Below the pieces are notes generated by a model, which saw only the letters and a list, made by a program, of their open reading frames with translations, searched no databases and had not been told where the DNA came from. The translations under genes and the position numbers were made by a program. 5,110 nucleotides of DNA from Desulfovibrio sp. (GTDB lineage Bacteria > Desulfobacterota > Desulfovibrionia > Desulfovibrionales > Desulfovibrionaceae), in NCBI GenBank assembly GCA_031255035.1, contig JAIRTI010000200.1:1-5110 (forward strand), in the 5' to 3' direction. This document shows, piece after piece, positions 4,808-5,110 of this stretch; within the stretch, counting starts at the first letter, position 1, and each line of letters begins with the position of its first letter.

Positions 4808-5110
4808 ATGGCCATCCCCGCATCCCACATTGTCAATGTAATCCCGCGCGTCATTACCGGCGGCAGCCCGGACCTGGAACTGAACGGGCTGCTGCTTACC
4901 GACAACGCGCTTATTTCCGCGTCAACCATGGTTCTTTCCTTTCCCAGCGCGGCCGCCGTGGGCGAGTATTTCGGGCTTAATTCCGTGGAATACGCCGCTG
5001 CCGACGTCTATTTCACCAGCTACAACAACAAGTTTACCGCGCCCAAGGCCTTCTTTGTGGCCCGGCGCGTCGCCAATGCCGCGGGCGCCTGGCTGCGGAG
5101 CGCCCGGAAC
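4808..5110 (+). CDS. Tail sheath-like protein, DUF3383 family (N-terminal 101 residues, cut by window end)
   Basis: The frame starting at ATG 4808 is open to the window edge. The start reads MAIPASHIVNVIPRVITGG, followed by DLELNGLLLTDNALIS (22-37). Then come MVLSFPSAAAVGEYFGLNSVEYAAADVYFTSYNNKFTAPKAFFVARR (41-87). This is the usual beginning of DUF3383 proteins: 'IP.s.iV.V.P.Vl..Gg..L.lnGl.LT', then 'f.sa..V..yFG..S.Ey..A..YF.gy..s...P..l..aR'. It is also the general opening of contractile-tail sheath subunits. About three quarters or more of the protein should lie beyond the window. Four bases separate it from the terminator stop, and AAGGAG supports the start. The family implies a contractile (myovirus) tail; sheath assignment for DUF3383 is family knowledge, not seen directly. 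Confidence 0.87.
   Translation, partial: MAIPASHIVNVIPRVITGGSPDLELNGLLLTDNALISASTMVLSFPSAAAVGEYFGLNSVEYAAADVYFTSYNNKFTAPKAFFVARRVANAAGAWLRSARN

Noticed and set aside
1..5110. A hidden defence, toxin-antitoxin, CRISPR, tRNA or mobile-element feature
   Set aside because: Coding density is nearly complete with phage structural families, no gap exceeds about 40 bases, and no spaced repeats, tRNA-like folds or inverted terminal repeats were seen.
1..5110. Internal terminators or promoters
   Set aside because: Gaps between genes are 14 bases or less and hold only ribosome binding sites. No GC hairpin followed by a T-run and no convincing -35/-10 pair was found by eye.

Overview
The window is part of the virion-assembly (late structural) region of a tailed phage or prophage. 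Every gene lies on the + strand, and the genes are packed head-to-tail with gaps of 0-14 bases or short overlaps. The sequence is GC-rich (roughly 60% by eye, with a strong G/C bias at third codon positions), and almost every gene has a clear AGGAGG-type ribosome binding site. This fits a phage of a GC-rich Gram-negative host, most likely a proteobacterium. A Desulfovibrio/Bilophila-like host is only a guess from base composition and protein flavour. No host gene, integrase or attachment site is present, so integrated prophage and free phage cannot be told apart.

The layout from left to right is: (1) a scaffold-like protein with the C-terminal half typical of DUF2213 head-maturation proteins, probably the C-terminal part of a protease-scaffold fusion that begins outside the window (42-788); (2) a Gp24-type structural cement (capsid decoration) protein (801-1355); (3) a DUF2184 major capsid protein with HK97 fold (1369-2406); (4) a 155-residue protein of unknown function (2421-2888); (5) a DUF4054 head-tail connector (2894-3304); (6) an HK97-gp10/Mu-gpG-like neck or tail-completion protein (3295-3768); (7) a collar/stopper-like protein (3765-4208); (8) a neck terminator protein of the LIC_12616 type (4205-4804); (9) the N-terminal 101 residues of a DUF3383 tail-sheath-like protein (4808 to the window end).

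The order follows the physical path of assembly: scaffold and shell, then neck rings, then contractile tail. The sheath family makes this a myovirus-type particle. Terminase, portal and the protease domain are expected upstream, with tail tube, chaperone, tape measure and baseplate downstream. The high-copy shell genes are separated by short gaps and have strong ribosome binding sites. The low-copy neck genes overlap by 4-10 bases, which suggests translational coupling. I see no promoter or terminator inside the window, so it is probably one stretch of a long late transcript.

No undescribed defence or mobile system was found. The points most worth a second look are the likely internal translation start that would give a separate scaffold from a protease-scaffold fusion, the uncharacterised protein between capsid and connector, and a perfect in-frame 12-base tandem duplication in the connector gene.
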